From Nothopassalora personata (lineage: Eukaryota > Ascomycota > Dothideomycetes > Mycosphaerellales > Mycosphaerellaceae): a stretch of 64,000 nt of DNA. The stretch covers positions 248,001 to 312,000 of the forward strand of contig CM066287.1 in assembly GCA_033816765.1 (NCBI GenBank), written 5' to 3'. This document shows, piece after piece, positions 62,451 through 64,000 of this stretch. The position numbers and the translations under genes were made by a program. The stretch's first letter is position 1, and each line of letters opens with the position of its first letter. The notes below the pieces were generated by a model. That model was not told the DNA's origin. It searched no databases and worked only from the letters and a program-made list of their open reading frames with translations.

Positions 62451-63094
62451 TCACCCTCTCCTCGAGTCCTCGTCCACGTCCAGCACCTCCCGCTCCGCAA
62501 TCAGCTCCGCTTCCTCGGCGAAAGTGCGTCCGGGGGGCGTGATGCACAGATCGTGCAAACTGGCGTAGGAATAGCCAGGGAAAGCGACGAGGTAGGAGGG
62601 TAGCTGCGGAGGTAGAGGTCTGGTTCTATCGCGGATTGCGATGTTCTGGGAGAGGGCGGCGCGTGCGGTCAGGAGGGTACGCGTCAGGGTGCGGAGGCGA
62701 GGGAACAGGGGCGGTGGGGATATTGGGTTGGGGCAGTTGAAGGATCTGAGTGGGACTGGAGGCTGGGGGATTGCGGTGGTTTGGTAGAGTTGGTTGAAGG
62801 TGTATGTAGGCGGGATTCGAAGAGGGTGTTGGGAGTGATGGGTTGGGGGCGATGGGCGCGGTCACCGAGGAGGGCTGTGGCGCGGTGGTCGAGAAAGTCT
62901 TGTTGGAGGGCGATGTAGTGTCGGCGGAGTTCTTTGACTCTTCTCAAGATTTTCCGGGGGCGTAAGAGTGAGCCCAGCGGTGGCGGTCGGCAATGGCTGA
63001 CCGAGATCAGCTGCTGGCGATTGTCGGTTGACGGGTCAGCGACAGTTTTGTGTGTATTTTGTTTTAGTTTGTTGATGTCTGCTCTGTGTGCCAT
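62451..63094 (-). CDS. Hypothetical protein, gene model incomplete
   Basis: ATG at 63092-63094 opens a basic frame with a convincing helical stretch L-R-R-V-K-E-L-R-R-H-Y-I-A-L-Q-Q-D-F-L-D (about 62945-62890). The C-terminal part, in the -1 related frame, reads P-R-L-R-T-L-T-R-T-L-L-T-A-R-A-A-L, P-S-Y-L-V-A-F-P-G-Y-S-Y-A-S-L-H-D-L and an acidic end, with stop TGA at 62451-62453. The two frames must be joined between about 62860 and 62730. A GGTGAC donor near 62863 with a CTCCAG acceptor near 62731 would keep frame, but the donor is weak. The family is not recognised. The helical N-terminus and compact C-terminus suggest a small soluble protein. Confidence 0.4.
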
Positions 63095-63473
63095 AACTGT
63101 GATTATGGAGACCGATCCCTCTCTCACACACACACTCTCTCTCTCTCTCCAGAACTTGGCAGCATTGTCTACAATTCTGCAAAGATTCACCGAAAGCCCA
63201 AGGCAGCAGAATGTCATCGCCTACTTCTTCCTCAAGATAAGAATCGCAACTGCGAAGACTCCCATGAGGCACAATCTAATGCTTGGGTCATTAAGCCTCA
63301 GCTGCTGCTTGAGATTCTCTCCCTGGCGAAGCTCATCGTGTATGGTTGTGACACATGGAGCAAGATAATTAATTGTATTGTTGGAGTATCTACAGTGCAA
63401 AAGCAAAGACGTGTATAAGCTACTAGGTTAGGCTGACTAAGCCTGCACATGCTGCATACGTCACAGTATTCAC
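63095..63473. other. Intergenic region with no supported gene
   Basis: Lies between two minus-strand genes. Contains a short CT/CA-rich microsatellite-like run at about 63120-63150. No coding or RNA features seen. Confidence 0.5.
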
Positions 63474-63700
63474 CTATTCACCAAGTATGACACATTTGTT
63501 GATCGTCTCCAGCTGTTCAGTTTCCAGATGTTGCATCGCCTCCATAACTTCATTCTCGGCCTCAAGTCGATCAATTCGTGTGATGGCTGTCAGTCTCTCA
63601 GTCCGTGCTCTCAGAGCTTGGTCTTCGGGATCCTTGAGCTTCTCCTCAAGGCGCTGCTTAGGCGTATAAACCCTGACAGCATCGACAAGGTGTACAACAA
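63474..63700 (-). CDS. 3' exon of a coiled-coil protein gene leaving the window
   Basis: On the minus strand, a frame ending at TAG 63474-63476 reads Y-T-P-K-Q-R-L-E-E-K-L-K-D-P-E-D-Q-A-L, then A-R-T-E-R-L-T-A-I-T-R-I-D-R-L-E-A-E-N-E-V and a final Glu-rich helix. This is strongly coiled-coil-like with heptad spacing of Leu/Ile. Upstream, a Ser/Arg/Lys-rich stretch in another frame (about 63840-63690) could be an earlier exon. The exon's 5' limit is not resolved and the gene continues past 64000. Function unknown. Confidence 0.4.
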
Positions 63701-64000
63701 AGCAGCGTCGTGAACTTTATGCCCATGGTCTGAGCTCCAAGAAGGCAGAAGGTTCTTCCTCAGTGCCTTCGGGGCGCTCCCGCGTCGTCTTTTCGGCGAT
63801 CCTGCAGGAGAGCTTCGTCTTGGAGACTTGACAACATGAGGCGGTGGGCAGTACTTACCAACGCAGGTACCAAATTTCCAAAGAATTCACCAGGTCCGAC
63901 TATCTTGCTTTGGGTTTGCGTCGACAACGTCGGTGACATCAGGTCTATGAGCGTTGCTATTAGCCACGTTCCCGTCAACGAAGATGAGTGATATCGCACT

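Noticed and set aside
61983..62603. Plus-strand open frame of 206 codons
   Set aside because: It overlaps the end of a minus-strand gene with better protein character, and its Pro/Ser/Leu-rich composition is what arises in a shadow frame.

Overview
The window is nuclear DNA of a filamentous ascomycete, most like a Dothideomycete. The evidence is short spliceosomal introns, a fungal NACHT-ankyrin (STAND) protein, an Mtr-type amino-acid permease, a NatC Naa38 subunit, Ty3 chromoviruses and Ty1/Copia elements. About three quarters of it carries the scar of repeat-induced point mutation (RIP): coding frames full of TAG/TAA, TpA in great excess, CpA/TpG scarce, CpG still common. Species cannot be fixed from the sequence alone.

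Bases 1 to 48,730 are a nested transposon block. From left to right: a Copia relic (1-1468) split by a solo LTR with a 5-bp duplication; a 5'-truncated RIP'd chromovirus D (about 1470-6263); a RIP'd DNA-transposon-like element E1 with a long terminal inverted repeat (6266-10738); a RIP'd Ty3 element F (10740-13650 and 27705-31740) interrupted by RIP'd chromovirus C (13651-27704, two 360-bp LTRs, duplication CCTCG). C is itself interrupted by an intact, unmutated chromovirus A on the minus strand (16496-23635, identical 206-bp LTRs, duplication GTGTC). A non-RIP'd solo LTR (28349-28614) sits in F. A second E copy (31788-44180, inverted repeats of about 370-390 bp, TA duplication) is split by intact chromovirus B on the plus strand (35846-43384, identical 193-bp LTRs, duplication CGGAT). 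Unclassified RIP'd DNA (44183-45650) and a Copia element with its 5' LTR and half-tRNA primer site (45650-48730) close the block. A, B and the solo LTR arrived after the surrounding copies were mutated.

Bases 48,731 to 64,000 are ordinary host DNA: a broken two-repeat Myb-like gene (about 48,940-49,290), an Mtr-like amino-acid permease (51,249-52,697, +), an open frame crossed by one TAG (53,613-54,182, +), a large STAND receptor-like gene with one clear intron (54,312-58,856, -), the LSm-fold NatC subunit Naa38 (59,915-60,328, -), a probably decayed reading frame (60,790-61,714, +), a hypothetical gene (62,451-63,094, -) and the 3' end of a coiled-coil gene leaving the window (63,474 on, -).

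The most notable signals are: (1) in three different chromoviruses the bases just after the 5' LTR are complementary to a site inside the LTR, always two bases from the LTR edge, and the paired bases co-vary, which points to Tf1-style self-priming; (2) gag and pol are joined by a -1 shift at a GGGAAAC-type site lying directly on the gag stop; (3) two RIP'd chromoviruses carry a Cys-rich antisense ORF between pol and the 3' LTR; (4) an unclassified TA-target element has long inverted repeats carrying a 26-bp palindrome; (5) a RIP'd tRNA-like relic lies inside element C.
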